From Sphingomonas pituitosa NBRC 102491 (GTDB lineage: Bacteria; Pseudomonadota; Alphaproteobacteria; Sphingomonadales; Sphingomonadaceae): a stretch of DNA of 64,000 bases. The stretch spans positions 36,969-100,968 of the forward strand of contig NZ_BCYY01000020.1 of the NCBI RefSeq assembly GCF_001598435.1, written 5' to 3'. Below the pieces are notes generated by a model. It worked only from the letters and a program-made list of their open reading frames with translations. It was not told the DNA's origin and did no database searches. Position 1 is the first letter of the stretch. Each line of letters begins with the position of its first letter. Shown piece after piece: positions 44,465 through 52,835 of this stretch. Both the position numbers and the translations under genes were made by a program.

Positions 44465-45850
44465 TCAGCGCGCTGCGCTGACCCGCCACACGGTGTTGCC
44501 GACATCGTCCGCCACCAGCAGCGCCCCGCCAGCGCCGGTGATCACGGCGACGGGGCGGCCCTGCGCCTCGCCCTCGGCGTTGAGGAAGCCGGTGAGCACG
44601 TCCTGCAGCTTGGCCCCCTTGGCGGGGAAGCCGTTGTCGCCGAACGGCACGAACACGACCTTGTAGCCCGACGGCGGCTGGCGGTTCCACGAGCCGTGCA
44701 GGCCGACGAACGCGCCATTGGCATAGGCATCACCCAGCCGTGCCCCGTCCGCAAAGGTCAGGCCCAGCGGCGCGGTGTGCGCGCCGAGCGCGAAATCGGG
44801 ACGGCGGACATATTCGCGCAGATCCGGCCGGCCGGGCTCGACGCGCTTGTCCTCGTACCCGCCCCAATATTGCCAAGGCCAGCCGAAGAAGCCGCCGAGA
44901 TCGACCCGGCTCATATAGTCCGGCGGCATGTCGGAGCCGAGCATGTCGCGCTCGTTCACCACCGACCACAGCGCCTGGGTCTTGGGTTCGAACGCCATGC
45001 CGTTGGCGTTGCGGATGCCCCAGGCGAAGATGCGGCTGGTCTTGCGCTCGGGATCGACCTCGAGGATCACCGCACGGTTGGTCGGCTGCGCGGCAGCCGC
45101 GGCCATCTGCGCCGGGCTGTCGGCAGTGTAGATCGGGCCTTCGGCCTCCAGGCCGTCCTCGGCGATGTTGGAGGCCGAGCCGATGCTGACATAGAGGCTC
45201 TTGCCGTCGAGCGACGCCACCACGTTGCGCGCCCAGTGATTGCCGCCGCCGGGCAGCGACAGGATCTTCTGCGGCGCGGCGGTGATCTTGGTCTGGCCTT
45301 CCAGATAGGGATAGCGGACCAGCGAATCGGTGTTGGCGACGTAGAGCGACCCGTTCACCAGCGTCATGCCGCTCGGCGAGTTGAGGCCGGTGAGAAAGAC
45401 GGTGCGCATATCCGCCACGCCGTCGCCATTGCTGTCGCGCAGCAGGGTGATGCGGTTCGCCGAGGCGACGCCCGCGCCCGCCTTGTTCATCAGCAGCCCC
45501 ATCACCCAGCCGGTGATGCCGCCCTTGTCGCGCTTCGGCGAGTTGCTCTCGGCCACCAGAATGTCGCCATTGGGCAGCTGGTAGAGCCAGCGCGGATGGT
45601 CGAGCTTGTCGGCGAAGGCCTGCACCTTCAGGCCCGCTGCCGGCTTCGGAGTCGCGCCCGCCGGCCAGCCGACCGCCTTGGCAACGCCAACGGTCGGCAC
45701 CGTCTGATAGCGCGGCTCGGTGATCTCCGGCGTGCGGCCAGTCACGGCGACTTCCTTGAGCGTGGCGATGTCCGGGCGGCTGAGCCAGTACCAGGCGGCA
45801 CTACCGGCGACGACCAGGAGAGCGAAGGCGATCAGAAGGCGCTTGAGCAT
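44465..45850 (-). CDS. PQQ-type sorbosone/glucose dehydrogenase-like protein, membrane-anchored
   Basis: A 461-residue protein with an uncleaved N-terminal hydrophobic helix (MLKRLLIAFALLVVAGSAAWYW) placing a six-bladed beta-propeller in the periplasm. Landmarks of the soluble PQQ sugar dehydrogenase (sorbosone dehydrogenase) family include DKLDHPRWLYQLPNGDILVAES, GLNSPSGMTLVNGSLYVANTD, GGNHWARNVVASLDGKSLYVSIGS and LWSVVNERDMLGSDMPPDY (parts quoted). It would oxidise a sugar aldehyde or similar, passing electrons to the respiratory chain. The exact substrate is unknown. It is divergent from the C13 peptidase gene. Confidence 0.87.
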   Translation of the reverse strand: MLKRLLIAFALLVVAGSAAWYWLSRPDIATLKEVAVTGRTPEITEPRYQTVPTVGVAKAVGWPAGATPKPAAGLKVQAFADKLDHPRWLYQLPNGDILVAESNSPKRDKGGITGWVMGLLMNKAGAGVASANRITLLRDSNGDGVADMRTVFLTGLNSPSGMTLVNGSLYVANTDSLVRYPYLEGQTKITAAPQKILSLPGGGNHWARNVVASLDGKSLYVSIGSASNIAEDGLEAEGPIYTADSPAQMAAAAAQPTNRAVILEVDPERKTSRIFAWGIRNANGMAFEPKTQALWSVVNERDMLGSDMPPDYMSRVDLGGFFGWPWQYWGGYEDKRVEPGRPDLREYVRRPDFALGAHTAPLGLTFADGARLGDAYANGAFVGLHGSWNRQPPSGYKVVFVPFGDNGFPAKGAKLQDVLTGFLNAEGEAQGRPVAVITGAGGALLVADDVGNTVWRVSAAR

Positions 45851-45905
45851 GCCCCAGCGATAGGGGCCGGCGCTGCGGAAGCCAATGCGATTCTGCGCCG
45901 ATGCC

Positions 45906-45934
45906 TTGACTTCGCGCCTGCGCGGACAAGAGTA
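45906..45934 (+). promoter_or_regulatory. Candidate promoter for the C13 peptidase gene
   Basis: TTGACT (45906-45911) and AGAGTA (45929-45934) are 17 bases apart and about 31 bases upstream of the start. The -35 box is close to consensus. Confidence 0.4.
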
Positions 45935-45965
45935 GGGGTTCACCTGTTCCGGGGGATCGGCCCGA

Positions 45966-46940
45966 ATGCGGTTCTGGTTGCTTGCGTCCGTGATGTTGCT
46001 GTCCCTGTGCGGTGCGGGCGCCGCCCTTGCGCAGCGACAGCCCCCCGAACACACCACCGAATGGCCCGGCCTCGTCTCCGGCGACAGCGGCATCGACGGA
46101 ATGGAAAGCGGCCCCGAACTGCAACGCGGCCGTGCTCCCCAGGCAATGCTGGCCGACCAGCGGCGGCTGGGGACGGCGCTCGCCACCCTCCAGCCGGAAC
46201 GCAAGGGCGTGGTGGACGCCTATGTGCTGAGCGTCGCGCTCGACAGCGATCCCGTTTTCGCCCGCGAGGCGCGGGAAAGCGGCCGGGTTCTCACCCGCCG
46301 CTTCGATGCGGAGGGGCGTGTGCTCGTGCTTGCCGGACCCGACGGACGCGGCGCGGCGCCCCTGCCCGGCGGCAGCATCACCACGCTCACGCTGGCGCTT
46401 GCCCGCATTGCCGAACTGATGAACCACGAGCAGGACGTGCTGGTCCTCTACGTCACCAGCCACGGCGCGCCGGATGCGGGGCTCGCCTATCACGACGGCG
46501 ACCAGGGCTTCGGCGTGCTGCCGCCGGCGCGGCTGGCCGAGCTGCTCGACGGGCTCGGCATCCGCAACCGGCTGCTGCTGCTCTCGGCATGCTATTCGGG
46601 CGCATTCGTGAAACGGCTGATCAGCGACACGACGGCGATCCTTACCGCCGCCTCGGCGACGCGCGCCTCCTTCGGCTGCCGCGCGGAGAACGACTGGACC
46701 TTCTTCGGGGACGCGCTGGTCAACCATGCGCTGCGCAAGCCGCAGCCGCTCGCCGATGCCGCTGAGGAGGCGCGCAGGACGATCATCGGCTGGGAACGGG
46801 CGGGGCGGCTGGATCCCTCCATGCCGCAAGTCACGATCGGCGACGGCGTCGGCGCGTGGCTCGCCCCCCTGGAGGCGCGGATGCCGAAGATGGCGACGGC
46901 ACCGGTGGGTGCCCCGGCAACGGATGCGCTGAAACCGTGA
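45966..46940 (+). CDS. C13-family (legumain/caspase-like) cysteine peptidase, secreted
   Basis: A 324-residue protein with a signal peptide (MRFWLLASVMLLSLCGAGAALAQ). The catalytic dyad of clan CD is visible: His166 in LYVTSHGAPD and Cys209 in LLSACYSGAF, each preceded by a hydrophobic strand (LVLYV, RLLLLS) as in legumain and caspases. The C-terminal part contains a conserved-looking ENDWTFFGDALVNHAL. It would cleave after Asn or Asp in the periplasm if the family specificity holds. A ClpP-like gene follows 71 bases downstream across a palindrome. Confidence 0.85.
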   Translation: MRFWLLASVMLLSLCGAGAALAQRQPPEHTTEWPGLVSGDSGIDGMESGPELQRGRAPQAMLADQRRLGTALATLQPERKGVVDAYVLSVALDSDPVFAREARESGRVLTRRFDAEGRVLVLAGPDGRGAAPLPGGSITTLTLALARIAELMNHEQDVLVLYVTSHGAPDAGLAYHDGDQGFGVLPPARLAELLDGLGIRNRLLLLSACYSGAFVKRLISDTTAILTAASATRASFGCRAENDWTFFGDALVNHALRKPQPLADAAEEARRTIIGWERAGRLDPSMPQVTIGDGVGAWLAPLEARMPKMATAPVGAPATDALKP

Positions 46941-46943
46941 ACC

Positions 46944-46966
46944 TCCCCCTCTCGCACGTGGGAGGG
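46944..46966. repeat. Imperfect GC-rich palindrome between C13 and ClpP-like genes
   Basis: An imperfect hairpin of about 9 pairs with CCCCTC and GAGGGG as its outer arms, in the short gap after the C13 gene. It resembles the perfect copies at 39796 and 52795. Confidence 0.5.
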
Positions 46967-47011
46967 GAACAACATTGCGGAACTCCACCTTTCCTCGCCG
47001 GTTGGCGGCGC

Positions 47012-47587
47012 ATGTCCGAATCCGAGAGCCCGCTTCAGCACTACCCGCTGCTCGCCACCCCGCACGTACGGCTGCAGGGCACCGTCGACGACGCGATGTA
47101 CCGGAATTTCCGCGAGCAGCTGGGCAGCGCGCCTGCAGACGGTCCGCTGGTCGTGGCGCTGTCCACGCTCGGCGGCGATCCCGAAGTCGCGCGGCTGATG
47201 GCGGACGAGCTGCGGCTGCTCCGCGAGGCGACGGGGCGCGAGCTGCTGTTCCTGGGCAAGGTTGCCGTCTATTCCGCCGGTGCCACGTTCATGTCGGGTT
47301 TTCCCGTCGACAAGCGCTTCCTCACCCGCGGCACGCGGCTGATGCTGCACGAGCGGCAGATGCATTCCAGCGTCGACCTGTCCGGCCCGTTGCGCGCGCT
47401 GCCAGCGATTCTCAAGGCCAAGCTCAACGAGATCGAGCATTCGATCGCCATCGAGGAAGAGGGCTTCCGCGCCCTCGTCGCCGGATCGCACGTCGATTTC
47501 GAGGAACTGCGCCGCCGCGCGCCCTATAACTGGTATATCGAAGCCGAAGAGGCGCGCGACCTGGGGCTGGTGCTGGACGTCATCTGA
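47012..47587 (+). CDS. ClpP-like serine peptidase (degenerate third residue)
   Basis: A 191-residue ClpP/crotonase-fold protein. Ser88 in AVYSAGATFM and His113 in LMLHERQM keep the 25-residue spacing of the E. coli ClpP pair (Ser97/His122), and the C-terminal IEAEEARDLGLVLDVI aligns with the ClpP end SAPEAVEYGLVD. By that alignment the catalytic aspartate of ClpP falls on a non-acidic residue, so the triad may be incomplete. No propeptide or signal peptide is evident. No Clp ATPase gene is nearby, unlike canonical clpPX. It may be a specialised, ATPase-independent peptidase. Confidence 0.8.
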   Translation: MSESESPLQHYPLLATPHVRLQGTVDDAMYRNFREQLGSAPADGPLVVALSTLGGDPEVARLMADELRLLREATGRELLFLGKVAVYSAGATFMSGFPVDKRFLTRGTRLMLHERQMHSSVDLSGPLRALPAILKAKLNEIEHSIAIEEEGFRALVAGSHVDFEELRRRAPYNWYIEAEEARDLGLVLDVI

Positions 47588-47687
47588 GGGGCTTGGCCCA
47601 AAGGGCACTTGCGCTGCGCCCGCGAAAGGCATAGCCCGCGCCGCAAAACCGACGCGTCGCGCCGAAGCGAAAGAGGAAGTTTCAGGA

Positions 47688-48470
47688 ATGGCCGAATTCC
47701 GCCTGCCCAAGAACAGCCGTATCACCAAGGGCCAGGAGCACAAGGCAAGCCCCGAAGCCACCCGGGTGAAGAAGTTCAAGATCTACCGCTACGATCCGGA
47801 TTCGGGCGAGAACCCGCGCTACGACACGTTCGAGGTCGATCTCGACGATTGCGGCCCGATGGTTCTCGATGCGCTGATCAAGATCAAGGGCGAACAGGAT
47901 TCGTCGCTGACCTTCCGCCGCTCGTGCCGCGAAGGCATCTGCGGTTCGTGCTCGATGAACATCGCCGGCAAGAACGGCCTCGCCTGCACCACGGCGATCG
48001 AGGACGTGAAGGGCGAGGTTCAGATCACCCCGCTGCCGCACATGGACGTGATCAAGGACCTGGTCCCCGATTTCACGCACTTCTACGCGCAGTACGCCTC
48101 GATCAAGCCGTGGCTGCAGACCGTGACCACCACGCCTTCGGGCAAGGAGCGGCTGCAGAGCCCGCAGGACCGCGAGAAGCTCGACGGCCTGTACGAGTGC
48201 ATCCTGTGCGCCTGCTGCTCGACCTCGTGCCCGAGCTATTGGTGGAACAGCGACAAGTTCCTGGGCCCGGCGATCCTACTCCAGGCCTATCGCTGGCTCG
48301 CCGATTCGCGTGACGAGATGACCGGCGAGCGGCTCGACCAGCTCGAGGATCCGTTCCGCCTGTATCGCTGCCACACGATCATGAACTGCGCGAACGCCTG
48401 TCCCAAGGGCCTGAACCCGGCCAAGGCGATCGCCGAAGTGAAGAAGCTGGCGGCCGAGCGCGTGCTCTGA
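47688..48470 (+). CDS. sdhB: Succinate dehydrogenase iron-sulfur subunit
   Basis: A 260-residue subunit that passes electrons from SdhA flavin to quinone through three Fe-S clusters. The 2Fe-2S ligands are Cys80, Cys85, Cys88 and Cys100 (SCREGICGSC). The 4Fe-4S and 3Fe-4S ligands are in CILCACCSTSCPSYWW and CHTIMNCANACPKGLNP. Length and motifs are canonical. The start has GAGGAAG about 10 bases upstream. sdhC, sdhD and sdhA are not adjacent, so the operon is split in this genome or lies elsewhere. A strong terminator follows. Confidence 0.97.
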   Translation: MAEFRLPKNSRITKGQEHKASPEATRVKKFKIYRYDPDSGENPRYDTFEVDLDDCGPMVLDALIKIKGEQDSSLTFRRSCREGICGSCSMNIAGKNGLACTTAIEDVKGEVQITPLPHMDVIKDLVPDFTHFYAQYASIKPWLQTVTTTPSGKERLQSPQDREKLDGLYECILCACCSTSCPSYWWNSDKFLGPAILLQAYRWLADSRDEMTGERLDQLEDPFRLYRCHTIMNCANACPKGLNPAKAIAEVKKLAAERVL

Positions 48471-48500
48471 GCGTCTTTTCTTCACGCATTTGAGAGATAC

Positions 48501-48540
48501 CGAGCTGCCAGGCCCTACGGCCCGGCAGCTCGTTTTCGTT
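48501..48540 (+). terminator. Rho-independent terminator after sdhB
   Basis: CGAGCTGCC and GGCAGCTCG, extended by GGCC/GGCC after one mismatch, form a long stem with a CTAC loop, followed by TTTTCGTT. It lies 30 bases past the sdhB stop. Confidence 0.85.
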
Positions 48541-48554
48541 GGTAGACCTGCCCC

Positions 48555-49667
48555 ATGACCCGCGTCCTCGATCGTTACCGCGCCCTCGTCTCCGCCGGCG
48601 AGCTTCGCCCAGATCGCGAGCAGGAAGCAGCCGCCGCCCGCCTCGACGCCCTCGCCGAGGAACTCCAGGCCGCGCCGCGCAAGGGCAGCGTGCTGTGGAA
48701 GCTCACTGGCCGCAAGCCGGCGGTGCCCCGCGGCCTGTATCTCTGGGGCGACGTCGGCCGCGGCAAGTCGATGCTGATGGACCTGTTCTTCGACAGCCTC
48801 GACATTCGCAGGAAACGTCGCGTCCATTTCCACGAGTTCATGCTCGAGGTACACGAGCGCCTGAACGTCGAGCGGCAGAAGGATACCGCCGATCCGGTGG
48901 TCGCGGTCGCCGACGCGCTGGCCGGCGACATCCGCCTGCTCGCCTTCGACGAGCTGGTGGTGAACAACCCGCCGGACGCGATGATCCTCTCGCGGCTGTT
49001 CACCGCGATGATGGCGCATGGCTTGACCGTGGTTGCCACCTCGAACCGCCCGCCCAAGGACCTCTACAAGGACGGGCTCAATCGCCAGCTGTTCCTGCCC
49101 TTCATCGAGCTGATCGGCGAGAGGATGGACGTGCTCGCACTCAACGGCCCGGTAGACTATCGCCGCGACCGGCTGGGCAGCGTCGATACCTGGCTCGTCC
49201 CGAACGGCGCGGAAGCGACAGCCACGCTCTCCGCCGCCTTCTTCCGCCTGACCGACTATCCGGTCGAGGACCGCGCCCGCGTGCCCACCTGCCAGGTGCC
49301 GATTCCGGGCGGTCGCGAGATCCTGGTGCCGAAATGCGTCAAGGGCGTCGCCGTCTTCTCGTTCAAGCGACTGTGCGGCGAGGCGCGCGGGGCGCCCGAC
49401 TATCTCGCCGTCGCCCGGCGCTTCCACACCGTGATCGTCGTCGGCATTCCCAAGCTGGGCCCGGAGAACCGCAACGAGGCGGCGCGCTTCGTCACGCTGG
49501 TCGACGCGCTGTACGAGCACAAGGTCAAGCTGCTCGCGGCCGCCGACGCCGAGCCCGAGCATCTCTACGAGGCCGGCGACGGCCGTTTCGAGTTCGAACG
49601 AACCGTGTCCCGGCTGCTCGAGATGCGATCCGATGCCTATCTGGCCCAGGGCCATGGGGCGGATTGA
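48555..49667 (+). CDS. zapE: Cell division protein ZapE / AFG1-like ATPase
   Basis: A 370-residue P-loop ATPase of the AFG1/ZapE family, which binds FtsZ in bacteria and matches the mitochondrial AFG1 chaperone. Walker A is GDVGRGKSM (65-73), and Walker B is LLAFDELVV. Other landmarks are FHEFMLEVHERL, VVATSNRPPKDLYKDGLNRQLFLPFI (in part) and the C-terminal FVTLVDALYEHKVKL. It is predicted cytosolic. It follows sdhB by 84 bases across the terminator, so it probably has its own promoter. Confidence 0.95.
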   Translation: MTRVLDRYRALVSAGELRPDREQEAAAARLDALAEELQAAPRKGSVLWKLTGRKPAVPRGLYLWGDVGRGKSMLMDLFFDSLDIRRKRRVHFHEFMLEVHERLNVERQKDTADPVVAVADALAGDIRLLAFDELVVNNPPDAMILSRLFTAMMAHGLTVVATSNRPPKDLYKDGLNRQLFLPFIELIGERMDVLALNGPVDYRRDRLGSVDTWLVPNGAEATATLSAAFFRLTDYPVEDRARVPTCQVPIPGGREILVPKCVKGVAVFSFKRLCGEARGAPDYLAVARRFHTVIVVGIPKLGPENRNEAARFVTLVDALYEHKVKLLAAADAEPEHLYEAGDGRFEFERTVSRLLEMRSDAYLAQGHGAD

Positions 49668-49677
49668 TCAGGCCACG

Positions 49678-49705
49678 TTGTAAGTCCATTCTCCTGTTCT
49701 ACAAT
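49678..49705 (+). promoter_or_regulatory. Candidate promoter for the GH2 gene
   Basis: TTGTAA (49678-49683) and TACAAT (49700-49705) are 16 bases apart, about 40 bases upstream of the start. Both boxes resemble the sigma-70 consensus well for this GC-rich DNA. Confidence 0.55.
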
Positions 49706-49714
49706 GATAATGGG

Positions 49715-49732
49715 CTCCGGGATTCCCCGGAG
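49715..49732 (+). promoter_or_regulatory. Hairpin in the GH2 leader
   Basis: CTCCGGG and CCCGGAG form a perfect 7-bp stem with an ATTC loop, directly ahead of the ribosome-binding region of the GH2 gene. It could be an operator or affect translation. Confidence 0.45.
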
Positions 49733-49745
49733 GAACAGGGAGAAG

Positions 49746-51608
49746 ATGATGCGGCGGTTACGCCTTCTCGCGGCCATCGGGCTCGCATGTCTCGGAATAT
49801 CCTCGGCCTGGGCGCAACCGGTGCTCGTAGCCGCCGATCTGCGCCAGCAGCAGAGCCTGGATGGACCGTGGCACTGGTCGATTGATCCGTACCGGGATGG
49901 CCTGGCCGGTTTTCATGGCGAGCCGCCGAACCAGCGCACCCAGCGCGCCGCGGACATCATCCAGGCCGAGGTGATGCAGGCCAAGCCGCGCACCTTCTTC
50001 GAATTCGATATGCAGCAGTCGCCGGTGGTCAGCCTGCCGGGCTCGTGGATCGGCCATTCGCCCGAGATGCGGCTGTACCAGGGGCTGGTATGGTACCAGC
50101 GCGAGTTCACCGCCAAGGCGCCGTCGGCCGGCAACCGCGTGTTCCTGCGGATCGGCGCGGCCGAATATCGCTCCTATGTCTACCTCAACGGCAAGCCCCT
50201 GGGCGAGCATCGCGGCGGCTATACCCCCTTCGCGTTCGAGGTGACCAAGCTGCTGCGGCCGGGCCGCAACCAGGTGACGATAGGCGTCGACTCGGTCCGC
50301 ACCGCCAATGACGTGCCACCGCCGGTCACCGACTGGGAGACCTATGGCGGCATCACCCGCAGCGTCTCCCTCGTCACCGTGCCCGACACCTATGTCGACG
50401 ACGCGTTCGTCCGGCTGACGCCGGACGGCACCCGCATCGCCGTGTCAGTGAAGCTGGAGGGGCCCAGGGCCGCGAACACCGCGGTCAAGTTCCGCATTCC
50501 GACGCTCAGCGCGATGCTCGACGGCAAGACCGACGGCGAGGGCAAGTGGGAAGCCACCCTGCCGGTGCCGCGGTCGCTGGTCCGCTGGTCGCCGGAGAAC
50601 CCGAAGCTCTACGACATCAGCATCGATGCCGGCGCCGATCACTTCACCGATCGCATGGGCTTCCGCACCATTGCGGTGAAGGGCACCGACATCCTGCTGA
50701 ACGGCAAGCCGATCTTCCTGCGCGGCATCTCGATGCACGAGGAGGAGCTGGGTGCCGACCCGGTGCGCGCGATGACGCCCGCCGCCGCCCGCGCGCTGCT
50801 CGGCGAGATCAAGTACGGCCTGCACGGCAACTTCGTCCGCCTCGCCCACTATCCGCACAGCGAATCGACCACTCGCATGGCGGACGAGATGGGCCTGCTC
50901 GTGTGGAGTGAGATTCCGCTCTACTGGCTGGTCAACTGGTCCAATCCGGAAACGCTGGCCGATGCCCGCCGCATTCTCGCCGAGAACATCCACCGCGACC
51001 GCAACCGCGCCTCGATCGTGCTGTGGAGCGTCGCCAACGAAACCCCGACCAACGATGCGCGCAACGCCTTCCTGCGCACGATGATCGCCGATGTCCGCAA
51101 CCTGGATTCCAGCCGCCTCGTCACCGCGGCGCTGCTCAGCGGGCGCGAGGGCAAGGGCATCATGAAGATCGACGATCCGCTCGCCAATGACCTCGATGTC
51201 ATGGCGATCAACACCTACAATGGCTGGTACACCGACGACGCGCTGGAGGACCTGGCCAGCCAGGAATGGCGCGGACCGGCGAACAAGCCGCTGATCTTCT
51301 CCGAATTCGGCGCCGACGCCCGCGCCGGCTATCGCGATGCCGTCGCCGCCCCGCACAAGTTCAGCGAGGACTATCAGGCGGACTATTACCGCGCGACGCT
51401 GGCGATGGCAGCCAAGGTCCCGTTCCTGCGCGGCATGAGCCCCTGGATCCTCAAGGACTTCCGCTCGCCGCGGCGGCAGCACCCGATCTATCAGCAGGGC
51501 TGGAACCGCAAGGGGCTGATCTCCGAGACCGGCCAGCACAAGCTCGCCTTCGACGTGCTCGCCGGCGACTATGCCAAGCGCGAGGCGGCCGACTCGGCCA
51601 AGCGCTGA
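49746..51608 (+). CDS. Glycoside hydrolase family 2, secreted
   Basis: A 620-residue exported glycosidase of the beta-galactosidase/beta-glucuronidase family. The signal peptide (MMRRLRLLAAIGLACLGISSAWA) is followed by the N-terminal sugar-binding jelly roll (SLDGPWHWSIDP, VWYQREFTA, GGYTPFAFEV), an Ig-like domain and the TIM barrel. The acid/base is Glu432 in VANETPTND, and the nucleophile is Glu520 in FSEFGAD; LFLRGISMHEE-type residues (ILLNGKPIFLRGISMHEE) open the barrel. Two adjacent ATGs are possible starts; GGGAG precedes both. Substrate (galactoside, glucuronide or other) is not determined. No transporter is adjacent. Confidence 0.92.
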   Translation: MMRRLRLLAAIGLACLGISSAWAQPVLVAADLRQQQSLDGPWHWSIDPYRDGLAGFHGEPPNQRTQRAADIIQAEVMQAKPRTFFEFDMQQSPVVSLPGSWIGHSPEMRLYQGLVWYQREFTAKAPSAGNRVFLRIGAAEYRSYVYLNGKPLGEHRGGYTPFAFEVTKLLRPGRNQVTIGVDSVRTANDVPPPVTDWETYGGITRSVSLVTVPDTYVDDAFVRLTPDGTRIAVSVKLEGPRAANTAVKFRIPTLSAMLDGKTDGEGKWEATLPVPRSLVRWSPENPKLYDISIDAGADHFTDRMGFRTIAVKGTDILLNGKPIFLRGISMHEEELGADPVRAMTPAAARALLGEIKYGLHGNFVRLAHYPHSESTTRMADEMGLLVWSEIPLYWLVNWSNPETLADARRILAENIHRDRNRASIVLWSVANETPTNDARNAFLRTMIADVRNLDSSRLVTAALLSGREGKGIMKIDDPLANDLDVMAINTYNGWYTDDALEDLASQEWRGPANKPLIFSEFGADARAGYRDAVAAPHKFSEDYQADYYRATLAMAAKVPFLRGMSPWILKDFRSPRRQHPIYQQGWNRKGLISETGQHKLAFDVLAGDYAKREAADSAKR

Positions 51609-51616
51609 GGGGTTCG

Positions 51617-51645
51617 GGCTGGGGCGAGCATGACCCGCTCCAGCC
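51617..51645. terminator. Hairpin between convergent GH2 and xerC
   Basis: GGCTGGGGCG and CGCTCCAGCC pair over 10 positions (one wobble) around a 9-base loop, followed by a pyrimidine-rich but not T-rich stretch. It may end transcription of either gene. Confidence 0.45.
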
Positions 51646-51667
51646 TGCCTCTATTCCTTCCCCCTGA

Positions 51668-52561
51668 TCAGGCGCGGGGGTGCGCGGCGCGATAGACGTC
51701 GAGCAGATGCGCCGCATCGACCGCGGTATAGACCTGCGTCGAACTGAGACTCGCATGGCCGAGCAGTTCCTGCAGCGCGCGCAGATCCGCCCCCCGACCC
51801 AGCAGATGCGTCGCGAAACTGTGGCGCAGCGCATGCGGCGTGGTGCGATCGGACAGGCCCAGGCTGGTGCGCGCCGAGCGTACCGCCTTGCGGATCGCCC
51901 CCGGCGGCAGCGGGCCGCCCTTGGCGCCGCGGAACAGCGGCAGGTCGCGCGCGGTGCCCCAGGGGCAGGCCTCGACATAGGCCTCGATCGCGGTGCGGAC
52001 CTCGGGCAGCAGCGGCACGTCGCGCATCTTGTCGCGCTTGCCGGTGACGCGCAGCGTCGCCCCGAGCGGCAGCACCGCGCCGGTGAGCGCCACCGCCTCG
52101 CCAATGCGCAGCCCGGCGCCGTAGAGGAGCAGCAGTACCGCCCAGTCGCGCGCGGCGATCCAGGGCTCGCTCGCCTCGTCCGACGCCCATTCGGCGAGCG
52201 CCACCGCCTCGTGCGGCGCGATCGGGCGCGGCAGGCCCTTCTTCACCTTGGGTCCGCGCAGCCGCGGCAGCTGGGCATCGTCGCCGCCGGCGAACTTCAG
52301 AAAGGCGCGGACGGCGGAAAGCTCGCGCGCCGCGGAGGTGTTGGACAGTCCTTCGTTGCGGCGATGGGCAAGGTATGCGCGCAGATCGGCGGCGCTCACC
52401 TGGGCGAGCGCCTCCTGCGCCACAGGGCCGCCCCAATGGCCCTGGAGGAAGGCGATCAGGCGGATGGCCGTCGCCTCATAGGCGCGGATCGTGTGCGCCG
52501 AGCGCCGCCGGTCGCGGCCGAGATGTTCGGCGAAACGGCGCGGGAGGGGCAGATCGGTCAT
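51668..52561 (-). CDS. xerC: Tyrosine recombinase XerC
   Basis: A 297-residue site-specific recombinase that resolves chromosome dimers with XerD at dif. The N-terminal core-binding SAM-like domain covers about 1-95. The catalytic residues are Arg152 (GAGLRIGE), Lys175 (GKRDKMR), His243 and Arg246 (HALRHSFATH), His269 (LLGHASLSST) and the nucleophile Tyr278. All six are present, so the enzyme should be active. The length matches XerC/XerD rather than phage integrases, and no mobile-element genes are nearby. Confidence 0.94.
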   Translation of the reverse strand: MTDLPLPRRFAEHLGRDRRRSAHTIRAYEATAIRLIAFLQGHWGGPVAQEALAQVSAADLRAYLAHRRNEGLSNTSAARELSAVRAFLKFAGGDDAQLPRLRGPKVKKGLPRPIAPHEAVALAEWASDEASEPWIAARDWAVLLLLYGAGLRIGEAVALTGAVLPLGATLRVTGKRDKMRDVPLLPEVRTAIEAYVEACPWGTARDLPLFRGAKGGPLPPGAIRKAVRSARTSLGLSDRTTPHALRHSFATHLLGRGADLRALQELLGHASLSSTQVYTAVDAAHLLDVYRAAHPRA

Positions 52562-52608
52562 GGCTGTGCTCCCGCCCCGTTGGAACGGCGGCTTGCGGCG
52601 AAATCGTC

Positions 52609-52703
52609 GTCATTCCCGCGAAGACGGGAATCCATTGCCCTGTGCGCCGAAAGCAAGAACCGCGGCATCAGCGCCAATGGATCCCCGCCTTCGCGGGGAT
52701 GAC
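52609..52703. repeat. REP-like palindromic element, copy 3
   Basis: A 95-base element with 28-base inverted arms, from GTCATTCCCGCGAAGA to CGCGGGGATGAC. The right arm is identical in sequence to that of copy 2. It lies in the 274-base gap between xerC and the transaldolase gene, next to a short palindrome. Confidence 0.88.
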
Positions 52704-52794
52704 GGAATATTTGGCTGCACGCGATCGCATCGCATGGCCGGGGGGGGGATGGCCGCAGCGGAATCCGAAACGTCCACGTCACACCCTCCCCTAA

Positions 52795-52816
52795 CCCCTC
52801 CCGCAAGCGGGAGGGG
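52795..52816. repeat. GC-rich palindrome, perfect 10-bp arms
   Basis: CCCCTCCCGC and GCGGGAGGGG pair perfectly around AA. It is the strand-flipped form of the element at 39796 and lies 19 bases past the transaldolase stop. Confidence 0.8.
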
Positions 52817-52835
52817 AACCAAGTCGTCGTCCCGC

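Noticed and set aside
52740..52748. Run of nine G as a phase-variation tract
   Set aside because: It lies in the xerC/aldolase gap outside any gene or recognised promoter, so slippage would not switch a coding frame.
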